Shown here: positions 1 to 6,960 of the stretch, piece by piece | How positions within the stretch are numbered: the stretch's first letter is position 1 | Layout of the letters: the number at the start of each line of letters is the position of its first letter | The notes under the pieces: model-generated | Database searches by the model: none | Seen by the model: the letters and a program-made list of their open reading frames with translations, nothing else | Told to the model about the DNA's origin: nothing | Translations under genes and position numbers: made by a program | NCBI GenBank assembly: GCA_021778875.1 | Contig: JAJYBT010000020.1 | Coordinates: 1-11,491, forward strand | Reading direction: 5' to 3' | Length of the DNA: 11,491 nucleotides | Origin: Acidobacteriota bacterium | Lineage (GTDB): Bacteria > Acidobacteriota > Terriglobia > Terriglobales > Acidobacteriaceae

Positions 1-671
1 CCGCCGCCGCCGCGCGCCAGAACGATGACGTCTACAAGCCCGGAACGGTTCAGCTCTGCGATCGCTGCTTCCACTTCGGCTGGCGCCTGCTCTCCCTGCA
101 CAGAGGCAGGGAAGAGAAGCACGTTGAGCCCGGAGTGACGACGGCCAACAATATTGAGAAAGTCGCGAATCACCGCGCCTGTCGGCGATGTAACGATGCC
201 CACTGTTCGCGGAAAGGCGGGCAGCTTCTTCTTTCGCTCCGCATCAAATAGGCCTTCGGCCTTGAGTCGCTCCTTCAGTTGCTCAAATGCCAGTTGCAGC
301 GATCCTGCGCCGACCGGCTCCATGGTCTCAGCAACCAGTTGCAGCTGGCCACGCTGGGCATACACGCTGGCGCGGCCCCGCACCAGCACGTGCAGACCGT
401 CCTCGGGACGAAAGCGCAGCAGCAAAGCCTGCCGGCGAAAGAGCACCACCGGAAGCTGTGCCTCTGCATCCTTCAGCGTGAAGTACAGGTGGCCTGAAGG
501 CGCGGGCCGATAATTTGAGATCTCGCCTTCCACCCACACGTCGCCAAACTGTTCTTCCACATGTTCGCGCACAGACTCGATCAACTCGCTCACCGGCCAG
601 ATGCGGCGCGCAATCTGGGGTGCCTCAAAGCTGAAGCCGAGCTGGCGCGTGGATGTGGTCTCTCGTGTCAC
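1..671 (-). CDS. xseA: Exodeoxyribonuclease VII large subunit (partial, C-terminus outside window)
   Basis: The frame runs leftward from a GTG at 669-671 and leaves the window at base 1, giving 223 residues. XseA is the large subunit of the XseA/XseB exonuclease, which degrades single-stranded DNA from either end. The N-terminal OB-fold-like DNA-binding part spans about residues 24-120 (WPVSELI, VWVEGEISNY, SGHLYFTLKD). The start of the catalytic domain follows, with VGIVTSPTGAVIRDF at 157-171, and the window cuts at the VLARGGGG glycine motif. No ATG is available in frame. GTG 671 (or TTG 674) is the best start, although the frame stays open further up into the Hpt gene and no strong Shine-Dalgarno is visible. 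It starts 34 bases after the Hpt stop, so it is probably co-transcribed with the signalling genes upstream. Family assignment is firm; the start is not. Confidence 0.92.
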   Translation of the reverse strand, partial: MTRETTSTRQLGFSFEAPQIARRIWPVSELIESVREHVEEQFGDVWVEGEISNYRPAPSGHLYFTLKDAEAQLPVVLFRRQALLLRFRPEDGLHVLVRGRASVYAQRGQLQLVAETMEPVGAGSLQLAFEQLKERLKAEGLFDAERKKKLPAFPRTVGIVTSPTGAVIRDFLNIVGRRHSGLNVLLFPASVQGEQAPAEVEAAIAELNRSGLVDVIVLARGGG

Positions 672-705
672 CAATTCGAGTGTAATTGCTGGGGTGCCGA
701 TGGCA

Positions 706-1035
706 TCAGCGTGCTGCGGCAATCATCGTCCTCAACTGCTCGGCAATCTCAGCCAGGCGCGCAGTGCGCGCTGCCTGGGATGTGTCCGCGTCACTGCAGA
801 TGCCTTCTGCCTCGCGCGCCAGTTCAGTGCCTTGCATGAGTCCAAATGTTCCCAGCACGCCTGCCAGCTTGTGTGCCTCGGCGGCGGCGGCCGCGCGCTG
901 TTCCGTTGTCAGCGTGCCTGCGGCATACGCGGACGCTGCTTGCGATACCACTGCGACGCGCTCCTCCATCTGCGGCAAAAATCGCGTCCATAACTGTTGC
1001 ATGGCGCCGGCCAATGGATTCGCAGAGTCGCTCAT
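706..1035 (-). CDS. Free-standing histidine phosphotransfer (Hpt) protein
   Basis: This 109-residue, Ala-rich helical protein carries the Hpt signature HKLAGVLGTFGL at residues 55-66, with His55 as the predicted phospho-accepting histidine. Hpt proteins are cytoplasmic four-helix bundles that pass phosphate between receiver domains in multistep relays, and the length suits a single Hpt domain with nothing fused. The start ATG at 1033-1035 lies 11 bases after the stop of the response-regulator gene. A GAGG Shine-Dalgarno overlaps that upstream TGA, which suggests translational coupling. An ATG six bases upstream (1039-1041) is immediately followed by an in-frame stop. Together with the receiver (1047-1421) and hybrid kinase (1494-4934) it makes a complete set of relay parts. 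Which receiver it serves is inferred. Confidence 0.85.
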   Translation of the reverse strand: MSDSANPLAGAMQQLWTRFLPQMEERVAVVSQAASAYAAGTLTTEQRAAAAAEAHKLAGVLGTFGLMQGTELAREAEGICSDADTSQAARTARLAEIAEQLRTMIAAAR

Positions 1036-1046
1036 TCCATGTTGCC

Positions 1047-1421
1047 TCAGTCCCAGCCCAGTACGCCCGCAATCTGCTTGGGCAATGTGAGCGGATCAAA
1101 CGGCTTTGTCAGCACGGCCTGCACGCCCAGGCCGGCAAAGGCCCGCTGGTCACTGGCCTGAACCTTTGCGGTGAGCAACAACACCGGAATATCCATCGTT
1201 GTCGGATTCTTGCGCAGTTCGCGAAATGTGGTGGGGCCGTCCATGCCCGGCATCATCACATCCAGTAAAATCGCATCCGGTCTGTAGGATGCCGCGCGCG
1301 CCAGGCCTTGCATGCCTGAACTGGCCACCATCACCTCCCAGCCCCCCACGGTTTCCAGGCTGAGCGCGGCCACCTCGCGAATATCGGACTCATCATCAAT
1401 AATCAGGATGCGATGCGACAT
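1047..1421 (-). CDS. Single-domain response regulator (CheY-like receiver)
   Basis: This 124-residue receiver domain has no DNA-binding or enzymatic output. All canonical residues are present: acidic pair Asp9-Asp10 (IIDDE), phospho-acceptor Asp54 (ILLDVMMPGMDG), Thr84 (LLLTAK) and Lys106 (LTKPFDP). It should therefore be phosphorylatable, in contrast to the two receivers fused to the kinase upstream. The gene sits 72 bases after the kinase gene and overlaps the ribosome-binding region of the Hpt gene. A GGAG lies 10 bases before the ATG. A receiver alone can act as a phosphate shuttle to an Hpt, as a phosphate sink, or by binding a partner protein. With kinase and Hpt as neighbours, a relay or sink role is the likeliest reading. 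Confidence 0.93.
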   Translation of the reverse strand: MSHRILIIDDESDIREVAALSLETVGGWEVMVASSGMQGLARAASYRPDAILLDVMMPGMDGPTTFRELRKNPTTMDIPVLLLTAKVQASDQRAFAGLGVQAVLTKPFDPLTLPKQIAGVLGWD

Positions 1422-1493
1422 GGTTTTTGATCTCCGTGCGTATTGCGTGCAGTATCTATGATCGTTCCCGGTGCGTCAATATCGCCGGCAATT

Positions 1494-4400
1494 TCAAATT
1501 CTCGACACCTCTCCCATCTCGCGCGAGGTGCGCAGCATGGTCAGAATCAGCGATTCCAGCTGTTCCGGCCTGACCGGAGAACTGGTCAGGAAGCGCGCCG
1601 GTCCCGCCAAAAGTTGCCTGCGCGCTTGCGGCGTCTGCTCGCGCGCGGAATACACCACCATCGGCAGGCGGGCCAGCGCATCCTTCTGGCGCAGCCAGTC
1701 CACCAGATTAAAGCCATCGCCTTCCGGAAGATCGATCTCAAGCAGCATCAGATGCGGCTGGAAGGCCTGCAGGTCATCCAGCGCCGCCTGCAGGGTGTGC
1801 GCCAGACGCACCCCGAAGCCCTCGCGCGAAAAGGCCTTGCCCAGCGAGCGCGCCAGATCCACGTCATCCTCAACAATCAGAACCCGCGCGGTGCCATTGG
1901 CGGCGCTAATGGCACGTGCAACCTCCTGGAGCAACGGGCCTTCCTGCACGCGCCGTGGATCATTGACCTCAGAACTATCGCCGGTTTCCTGCTCGATGCC
2001 CATCCCTTCCAGCGCCACGCTCAGCAGCACGGTGGGCGTGCCGGATTTCGGCGCGGCGCGATAGACCAGTGGCAGCAGTTTCCAGCCGTTTACGCCATCC
2101 ATCGTCGCATCCAGCACAATGGCTTCCATGCCTTCCTGCGTTGCCGTAAGCGTTTGTTCCACGGTTGTAGCTGGTACAACGCGATAGCCGTAGCGGGCCA
2201 GTTGTTCGGCAATCTCCGTACGCTTTGTTCCGCCCGTGTTCACCACGAGGACCTTGCCGCGCGGCCCCACTTCGGCATCCCCGTGCATCTCGTTGGCCGT
2301 TGCCGGCTGGTAGGGCAGAAACACACGAAACGTCGAGCCGCGCACCGGGTTTCGCTCTGCCCAGATGCGCCCCTTGTGCTGCATTACAATTGCACGGCAA
2401 ATCGCAAGTCCCAGTCCGCTACCGCCCTTCTGGCGCGCGTCGGAGGCATCCACCTGCTGGAAGCGCTCGAAGATGGCCTCCAGCTTGTCCGCTGGAATGC
2501 CTCTGCCCTGATCGATCACGGAGAGGGTGACGCCATTCGAGCCCGGCCTAAGCATGACAGAGACCGCCGAATTTGCCGGGGAGAACTTGATGGCGTTCGA
2601 GAGCAGATTGGTCAGCACCTGCAGCAGGCGGTCCGCATCGGCAACCACGTCCACCTGGGTTTTGTCGTGAATCAGCAGCACGCCAGCCTGGTCGGCAACG
2701 GGTTGCATGCCGTCCATCGCCTGTTGCACGATGTCGGCCATTGCGATACGGCGAAAGACCAGCGGCTCGCGCCCGCTCTGCGTGCGCTCCAGGTCGAGAA
2801 TGTCGTTGATTAGACGCACCAGCCGCTCGCTGTTGGTGAGCGCGATGCGGAGCAGGTTTGCGGCCTTGTCATTGATGTCGCCCAGCAGTCCCGCCGACAG
2901 CAGGCCCAGCGCGCCGCGAATGGAGGTGAGCGGAGTGCGCAGCTCGTGGCTTACGGTGGAAACAAACTCGTCCTTCATCCGATCCAGGGCGTATCGCTGG
3001 CTGATATCGCGAAAGCTCAGCACGGAGCCGGAGAACCGTCCCTGGTCCAGAATCGGGTTGAGAAAATACTCGGCGGGAAATCCCGTGCCGCTGGCGCGAT
3101 AGATCGTGAGTTCGCCGGTGGAAGAGACGCGCTGCCGCGTAGCGCGGCGCAACGGGCAGTCCTCGCCGCACATCTTGTCGGCCGGGGCCGCGCCATGCAC
3201 CAGGTCATGCACCGGCTTGCCGATCAGCGTGGTCGCCGGCGCGCCCAGCATTCGCGCCGCGGCGGGATTGGCAAAGCGAACCAGCCCGTTGCGATCCACG
3301 CCGCAGATGCCGTCGGCAACCGAGTGCAGCAGAATCTTCTGCTGCCGGCTTAACTCGTCGGCGCGCTCGCGCTCACGGGCGCGTGCCAGCATCTGGCCCA
3401 GCGAGGCCGCCACAGTCTCCATTGCGGCCGTCGTCTCGCGGTCCTCGCGCAGCTTTACATGGCAATAGAACTCCAGCACCGCAAGCACGCGGTTGCCCAC
3501 CATCACGGGAGCGGCCCAGCCGGATGCCATCCGGTGATGCAGCGCGGAGTGGATACGCGCGTCCTGCGGCGCGGCGGCCAGGTCCGACAGCCACACCAGC
3601 CGGCCGTCCTTCCATGCGCTGCCCGGCAGGCTTTCGCCCGGGGCCAGCTTCATCGCCATGCTTTGCTGGATGAAGGCCTCCGCTTCCTTGCCGGGAACAC
3701 CCCACGCCGTGCTGAACTCCAACTGCTTTTCTTCGCTGTTGATGTCCCACTTTACCGCGACGTCCCAGCCCTGCGAGATGCACAGCGCCTCCAGTACGCG
3801 CATGGCGGCCATCTCCGCGGAGGTGTTTTCGCCCACAATCTGGCTTACCACCAGTTGCAGCGCCAGCCGGTGCTCGCGCTGCTTCTGTTGCGTTACATCG
3901 CGCGCCAGGCACTGAATGGCGATGGTCTTTCCGGCGCGGCGCCGCTGATGCAGGCTCAGCTCCAGGTCGCGTACCTGGTTGTCTGCGGTGTCATAGCACA
4001 GCGGAGCGCGATCGATCGTCTCGCCCTCGAGCGCTCGGCGCAGCATTTCGGCTGCCTCTGCGCGGCAGCTCTCGCCAAAGATATCTTCAAACGAGATGCG
4101 CTCTTCCGAGCGAGTCTTATCGGCCTCAAAGCACTGCCGCCACGCCGGATTGACATACAGAAACCGGCCTGAGAGGTCGAGTGTTGCAATCATCTCGCTC
4201 GAATTTTCAAACAGCTCGCGGTAGCGGTCGCGAGTCTCCCGCTTTGCCGGTTCCATGCGCTCGCGCGTGCTTGAATCCAGGGCAACGGCCACCAGCCCTG
4301 TCGGGTCGCCCCGGCGGTTATACATGGCGGAGATCTGCACGCGCACCGGGCAGAGGGTTCCGTCCTTGCGCTGCAGATGCGTATCGAAGCTCGGCACCTG

Positions 4401-4934
4401 GCTCGGCGGCAGGCACCGCACCGCCTCAGCAAAGGCCGCCAGGCGCTGGGTGCTGCTTGGCGCGGGCAAGGATTCCGTTCCGCACATCCGTTGAACCTCG
4501 GCCACCAGCCGATCGCCCTCGCCCGGAGCCAGCAGGTCCAGGGACGTAGACGGGTCCAGCAGTTCCTCTGCGTGGTAGCCCAGCAGCCGCTCTGCCGCTG
4601 GATTTACATAGGTCAGCTTTCCATCCAGATCAATCGCGGCCATCATGGGACCGGCGGAGTCCACCAGGTCTTTCAGCGGGTCGCCCGCGGAGCGCGCTGC
4701 CGCCTGCTCCGCTGCGTTGTCGGCAAGCAGACGCATTGCCACCGCGGCGGTCAGTCCCATGGCCGTGACCAGCAACAGCCAGTCAAATCGGGGACCAGCC
4801 TCAAGCCGCGCGGTAATGCCGCCCGCCGCCAGCGCGAGAGCGAGCACGGCCAGCGCCGACCACATCGGAGGCGTGTCGTCTGGTCCTGCCGGCTTGCTTT
4901 GCGTGGTCCCGCGTTCCCACATGCTTGCTGCCAT
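1494..4934 (-). CDS. Membrane hybrid sensor histidine kinase (PAS-PAS-GAF-PAS-HisKA-HATPase-REC-REC)
   Basis: This 1146-residue kinase begins with two hydrophobic segments, about residues 25-40 and 51-69, joined by a very short loop, so sensing is probably cytoplasmic or within the membrane. Next come PAS-like modules at about 88-225 and 235-350, a GAF-like module at about 360-515, and a third PAS at about 530-650 containing a Cys589-x3-Cys593 motif. HisKA has VSHELRTPL with His663. The ATPase shows the N box around Asn780, DQGRGIP at 808-814 and GGSGLGLAI at 837-845. Two C-terminal receivers look degenerate. The first (about 893-1010) keeps Asp942 but has no acidic pair (VVNTGG) and no clear Lys. 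The second (about 1016-1135) keeps EDD at 1022-1024 but has Glu1066 at the phospho-Asp position and FLTSSP where the Lys belongs. Start: ATG 4934 has AGGGGAG almost touching it; ATG 4922 is an alternative. First gene of the operon with the receiver, Hpt and xseA. Confidence 0.93.
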   Translation of the reverse strand: MAASMWERGTTQSKPAGPDDTPPMWSALAVLALALAAGGITARLEAGPRFDWLLLVTAMGLTAAVAMRLLADNAAEQAAARSAGDPLKDLVDSAGPMMAAIDLDGKLTYVNPAAERLLGYHAEELLDPSTSLDLLAPGEGDRLVAEVQRMCGTESLPAPSSTQRLAAFAEAVRCLPPSQVPSFDTHLQRKDGTLCPVRVQISAMYNRRGDPTGLVAVALDSSTRERMEPAKRETRDRYRELFENSSEMIATLDLSGRFLYVNPAWRQCFEADKTRSEERISFEDIFGESCRAEAAEMLRRALEGETIDRAPLCYDTADNQVRDLELSLHQRRRAGKTIAIQCLARDVTQQKQREHRLALQLVVSQIVGENTSAEMAAMRVLEALCISQGWDVAVKWDINSEEKQLEFSTAWGVPGKEAEAFIQQSMAMKLAPGESLPGSAWKDGRLVWLSDLAAAPQDARIHSALHHRMASGWAAPVMVGNRVLAVLEFYCHVKLREDRETTAAMETVAASLGQMLARARERERADELSRQQKILLHSVADGICGVDRNGLVRFANPAAARMLGAPATTLIGKPVHDLVHGAAPADKMCGEDCPLRRATRQRVSSTGELTIYRASGTGFPAEYFLNPILDQGRFSGSVLSFRDISQRYALDRMKDEFVSTVSHELRTPLTSIRGALGLLSAGLLGDINDKAANLLRIALTNSERLVRLINDILDLERTQSGREPLVFRRIAMADIVQQAMDGMQPVADQAGVLLIHDKTQVDVVADADRLLQVLTNLLSNAIKFSPANSAVSVMLRPGSNGVTLSVIDQGRGIPADKLEAIFERFQQVDASDARQKGGSGLGLAICRAIVMQHKGRIWAERNPVRGSTFRVFLPYQPATANEMHGDAEVGPRGKVLVVNTGGTKRTEIAEQLARYGYRVVPATTVEQTLTATQEGMEAIVLDATMDGVNGWKLLPLVYRAAPKSGTPTVLLSVALEGMGIEQETGDSSEVNDPRRVQEGPLLQEVARAISAANGTARVLIVEDDVDLARSLGKAFSREGFGVRLAHTLQAALDDLQAFQPHLMLLEIDLPEGDGFNLVDWLRQKDALARLPMVVYSAREQTPQARRQLLAGPARFLTSSPVRPEQLESLILTMLRTSREMGEVSRI

Positions 4935-5229
4935 CTCCCCTGTACGACTGCTCCGGTTCTATCTATTCTCCTGCGAATAGGGCAGGAATCCCACAACGGA
5001 TTTATGCCACTTTGGTAACGGTGTTTCGTTCCGGATCGCCGGGCCTGCCGTGGTCCCCGCCCAGACCATGCGCTGCCGTCGCCTGCGGATTGTGTGGTGG
5101 TGGAAACCCTCAGCTATAACTATCGCCGTTTTGCGCGGTCACGGCGCTGAAAAACGCGGCGCATTGAACCCCGAATGACACCGCTCCAGCGGCAAGTTCC
5201 ATTTTAAGGACGCGCCGTATACTGGCTCC
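4935..5229. other. Divergent intergenic region between kinase operon and S1/P1 nuclease
   Basis: No convincing gene lies in these 295 bases; the open frames here are short and have no ribosome-binding sites. The region must carry the promoter of the minus-strand kinase operon and that of the plus-strand nuclease. On the kinase side I see AGGGGAG at 4935-4941 beside the start codon and a small inverted repeat TCCTGC/GCAGGA at 4969-4974 and 4982-4987 in the probable leader. No good -35/-10 pair was found for the kinase. A TATAAC at 5113-5118 could be a plus-strand -10, but its only candidate -35 (TTGTGT) is 19 bases away. Confidence 0.5.
5218..5223 (+). promoter_or_regulatory. Candidate -10 element (TATACT) for a near-leaderless transcript
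   Basis: TATACT differs from the TATAAT consensus at one base and ends six bases before the nuclease ATG (5230). Normal spacing would put the transcription start on or next to the start codon, giving a leaderless or nearly leaderless mRNA. In agreement, the only Shine-Dalgarno-like string, AAGGA at 5206-5210, is 19 bases from the ATG and too far to act. No good -35 is seen (TTCCAT at 5197-5202, 15-base spacer). Tentative. Confidence 0.35.
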
Positions 5230-6195
5230 ATGATTCGCCTTGCAGCATGTGCCGAAGCGCCGCTCTGGTCCCGCCTGGTTGCTGGCCTGGGACGGCTGGC
5301 TGTTCTGGCGGCGCTTATTCCTTGTGTTGCTGCGCCGTTGCTCGCCCATGCCTGGGGCGATGAAGGGCACCGCATGATCAATAGGCTCGCCGTATCGGCG
5401 CTGCCGCCGGATGTTCCGGCCTTTCTGCGCACGACGGCCGCGCGCAATGAGATTGCCTACCTTGGCCCCGAGCCGGACCGGTGGCGTTCTTCGGCTGAGC
5501 CGGAGCTGAATGCCGTCCAGGCGCCTGAGCACTTCATCGACCTGGAACTCGCGGATACATTTGCCCCGCTGCCAGCGCGACGCCTGGATTTTGAAGCGCG
5601 TGTTTTTGCCGCAGGCCAGCGGCCAGAGAAGATCGGCCTGCAGCCCTGGCAGGCGACCGAGGTCTGGGAGCGGCTGAAGGTGGCCTTCCGCGAATATCGC
5701 CGGCTGGCCGCAGCGGGCCCCGGCAAAGAGGCGGACACGCTTGCCGCCGAGCAGGCCGTCGTCTTCTACGCGGGGTGGCTTGGGCATTACGTCGGCGATG
5801 GCTCCCAGCCGTTGCACACTACCATCCAGTACAACGGATGGATTGGCCCGAACCCGCACGGCTTCACCACCAGCCATCAGATCCACTGGCAGTTTGAGGG
5901 GCCGTTCGTTGCCGCCAACCTGCGTCCGGAACAGGTGCAGGCAAGGATGACGCCGCTGCACCCTGTTGAGGGCGAGATCTTTCCGGCGTATCTGGCGTAT
6001 CTGCGCCAGAGCTCGACCTACGTTGAGGAGGTTTACCGGCTGGAGAAGGCGGGAGGCTTTGTCGGGCAGGGCACGGCCGAGTCGCGCGACTTTACCGCCG
6101 CCCGCCTGGCCGCCGGAGCCAGCATGCTGCGCGACATGATCTATGCCGCGTGGGTGACGAGCGCCCAGCCGGTTCCCAATCCGTTTGGGAAATAG
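5230..6195 (+). CDS. Secreted S1/P1-family zinc-dependent nuclease (phospholipase C superfamily)
   Basis: This 321-residue protein has a signal peptide with hydrophobic core about 22-38 and predicted cleavage AHA|W after residue 41. Mature S1/P1 enzymes begin with a Trp whose amino group binds zinc, so this site fits exactly. The zinc-ligand pattern can be followed: Trp42 and His47 (WGDEGH), Asp83 (EPDRW), His101 (EHFIDL), His186 and Asp190 (LGHYVGD), His196 (QPLH), then His219 with Glu223 (IHWQFE) where the fungal enzymes have His-x3-Asp. Such enzymes hydrolyse single-stranded nucleic acids or 3'-nucleotides outside the cytoplasm; relatives in the superfamily cleave phospholipids, so the substrate is not certain. 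The ATG at 5230 is the only sensible start and has no well-placed Shine-Dalgarno. The gene stands alone, divergent from the kinase operon and followed by a likely terminator. Confidence 0.85.
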   Translation: MIRLAACAEAPLWSRLVAGLGRLAVLAALIPCVAAPLLAHAWGDEGHRMINRLAVSALPPDVPAFLRTTAARNEIAYLGPEPDRWRSSAEPELNAVQAPEHFIDLELADTFAPLPARRLDFEARVFAAGQRPEKIGLQPWQATEVWERLKVAFREYRRLAAAGPGKEADTLAAEQAVVFYAGWLGHYVGDGSQPLHTTIQYNGWIGPNPHGFTTSHQIHWQFEGPFVAANLRPEQVQARMTPLHPVEGEIFPAYLAYLRQSSTYVEEVYRLEKAGGFVGQGTAESRDFTAARLAAGASMLRDMIYAAWVTSAQPVPNPFGK

Positions 6196-6228
6196 CGCGC
6201 CACGGGCTTGCAGCGCAAGCGCAGGCCA

Positions 6229-6254
6229 GCGTGGGGTGCCACTGCTTTATTTTT
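6229..6254 (+). terminator. Probable Rho-independent terminator after the S1/P1 nuclease
   Basis: GCGTGG (6229-6234) pairs with CCAC(T)GC (6239-6245, one bulged T) around a GGTG loop, and TTTATTTTT (6246-6254) follows directly. It lies 33 bases past the nuclease stop, between two convergent genes, and the T-tract is on the right side for the plus-strand gene. The stem is short, so efficiency is uncertain. Confidence 0.5.
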
Positions 6255-6272
6255 GGATTGGAGGGCGGGGAT

Positions 6273-6737
6273 TTAGTTCCGGGAGCGGGCTTCCACGGCC
6301 GCCAGCGCGGGAATCCGTTGCAGCACCATGGTCAGGACGAGGGTCATCAGCACCACGGCCGGCAGTGCGATCACGAGCCAGGCTGCCATGGCTTGGCCGG
6401 CCATGCTGCCGAACTCCCGGGCCATGTACACGCCGGACCCGTGCGTGAGCGCGGGCTGTGCTCCGCTGGCGAACATCCAGTTTCCCAGGCGCACAAAGGG
6501 GAGAATCAGCATGACTTGCAGCGGCATGGCGATGTAGTTGGCCGCCTGAATGGCGCCCACATTCAGGCGCAGCATGAGCGCAAGCACCAGGCACAGGGCC
6601 GTGGGAATGCCGACCACGGGGATACAGCCGATGGCGAAGCCGAGGGCAAGCGTAAGCGCCAGCCGCCGCGGCGAGATTCCCTGCCGCAGCCAACCGGCCG
6701 CCTGTCCTTTCCGTACCTCAAGCCATCTTTTCAGCAT
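6273..6737 (-). CDS. DUF2062 family small membrane protein
   Basis: From the ATG at 6735-6737 this is a 154-residue protein with a basic N-terminus (MLKRWLEVRK), then hydrophobic stretches at about 26-56, 70-90 and 115-140. The segment with SPRRLALTLALGFAIGCIPVVG and the following LNVGAIQAANYIAMPLQ matches the DUF2062 (PF09835) pattern. The family's biochemical role is not established; some members sit beside cell-envelope or glycosyltransferase genes. The frame is open up to 6908, but the first 50 or so residues of that version look non-coding. The chosen start has AGGG 8 bases upstream, and ATG 6755 is a close alternative. It lies downstream of udk on the same strand but about 220 bases away, so it may have its own promoter. 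Confidence 0.8.
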   Translation of the reverse strand: MLKRWLEVRKGQAAGWLRQGISPRRLALTLALGFAIGCIPVVGIPTALCLVLALMLRLNVGAIQAANYIAMPLQVMLILPFVRLGNWMFASGAQPALTHGSGVYMAREFGSMAGQAMAAWLVIALPAVVLMTLVLTMVLQRIPALAAVEARSRN

Positions 6738-6756
6738 CTTCTTCACCCTATGCATT

Positions 6757-6776
6757 CCACCCGTTATCGCGGGTGG
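6757..6776. repeat. Perfect inverted repeat upstream of the DUF2062 gene
   Basis: CCACCCG (6757-6763) and CGGGTGG (6770-6776) form a 7-bp stem with a TTATCG loop. It ends one base before the upstream alternative ATG (6755) and 19 bases before the preferred start (6737). It could be an operator or an RNA hairpin masking the GGGTGG that would serve ATG 6755; only the symmetry is seen. Confidence 0.45.
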
Positions 6777-6960
6777 CATTCCTGTAAATCTTCGGTAAAA
6801 AGAACCAATTTCGTTAGCCGTTTGGTGAGCATAGCCCCATTGGGGTTTGCTTTGCAGTCCCACTTTGGGCGCATTTGATTGGATCGAAAAACGCCTTGCC
6901 GGATTCAAATTTCTCGGACGCGTGGTTTCCTGCGTCTGGCGGAACTGGATGGCACGGTTC

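Noticed and set aside
1443..2813. A 456-codon open frame antisense to the histidine kinase
   Set aside because: The translation is low-complexity His/Arg/Gln-rich without motifs. The minus-strand kinase explains the region fully.
4990..5012. Possible sigma-54 promoter (TGGCA ... TTG) for the kinase operon on the minus strand
   Set aside because: The spacing does not give GC at the -12 position; only the -24 half resembles the consensus.
5110..5961. A 283-codon minus-strand frame over the S1/P1 nuclease
   Set aside because: No family motifs, and it overlaps a plus-strand gene with a signal peptide and an ordered zinc-ligand pattern.
6836..6847. Short palindrome CCCCATTGGGG
   Set aside because: A 5-bp arm with a single-base centre is common by chance in GC-rich DNA and no gene feature depends on it.
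6738..6908. N-terminal extension of the DUF2062 frame to ATG 6908
   Set aside because: The extra 57 residues have no similarity to the family start, the DNA is AT-richer and contains palindromes, and a better ribosome-binding site lies before ATG 6737.
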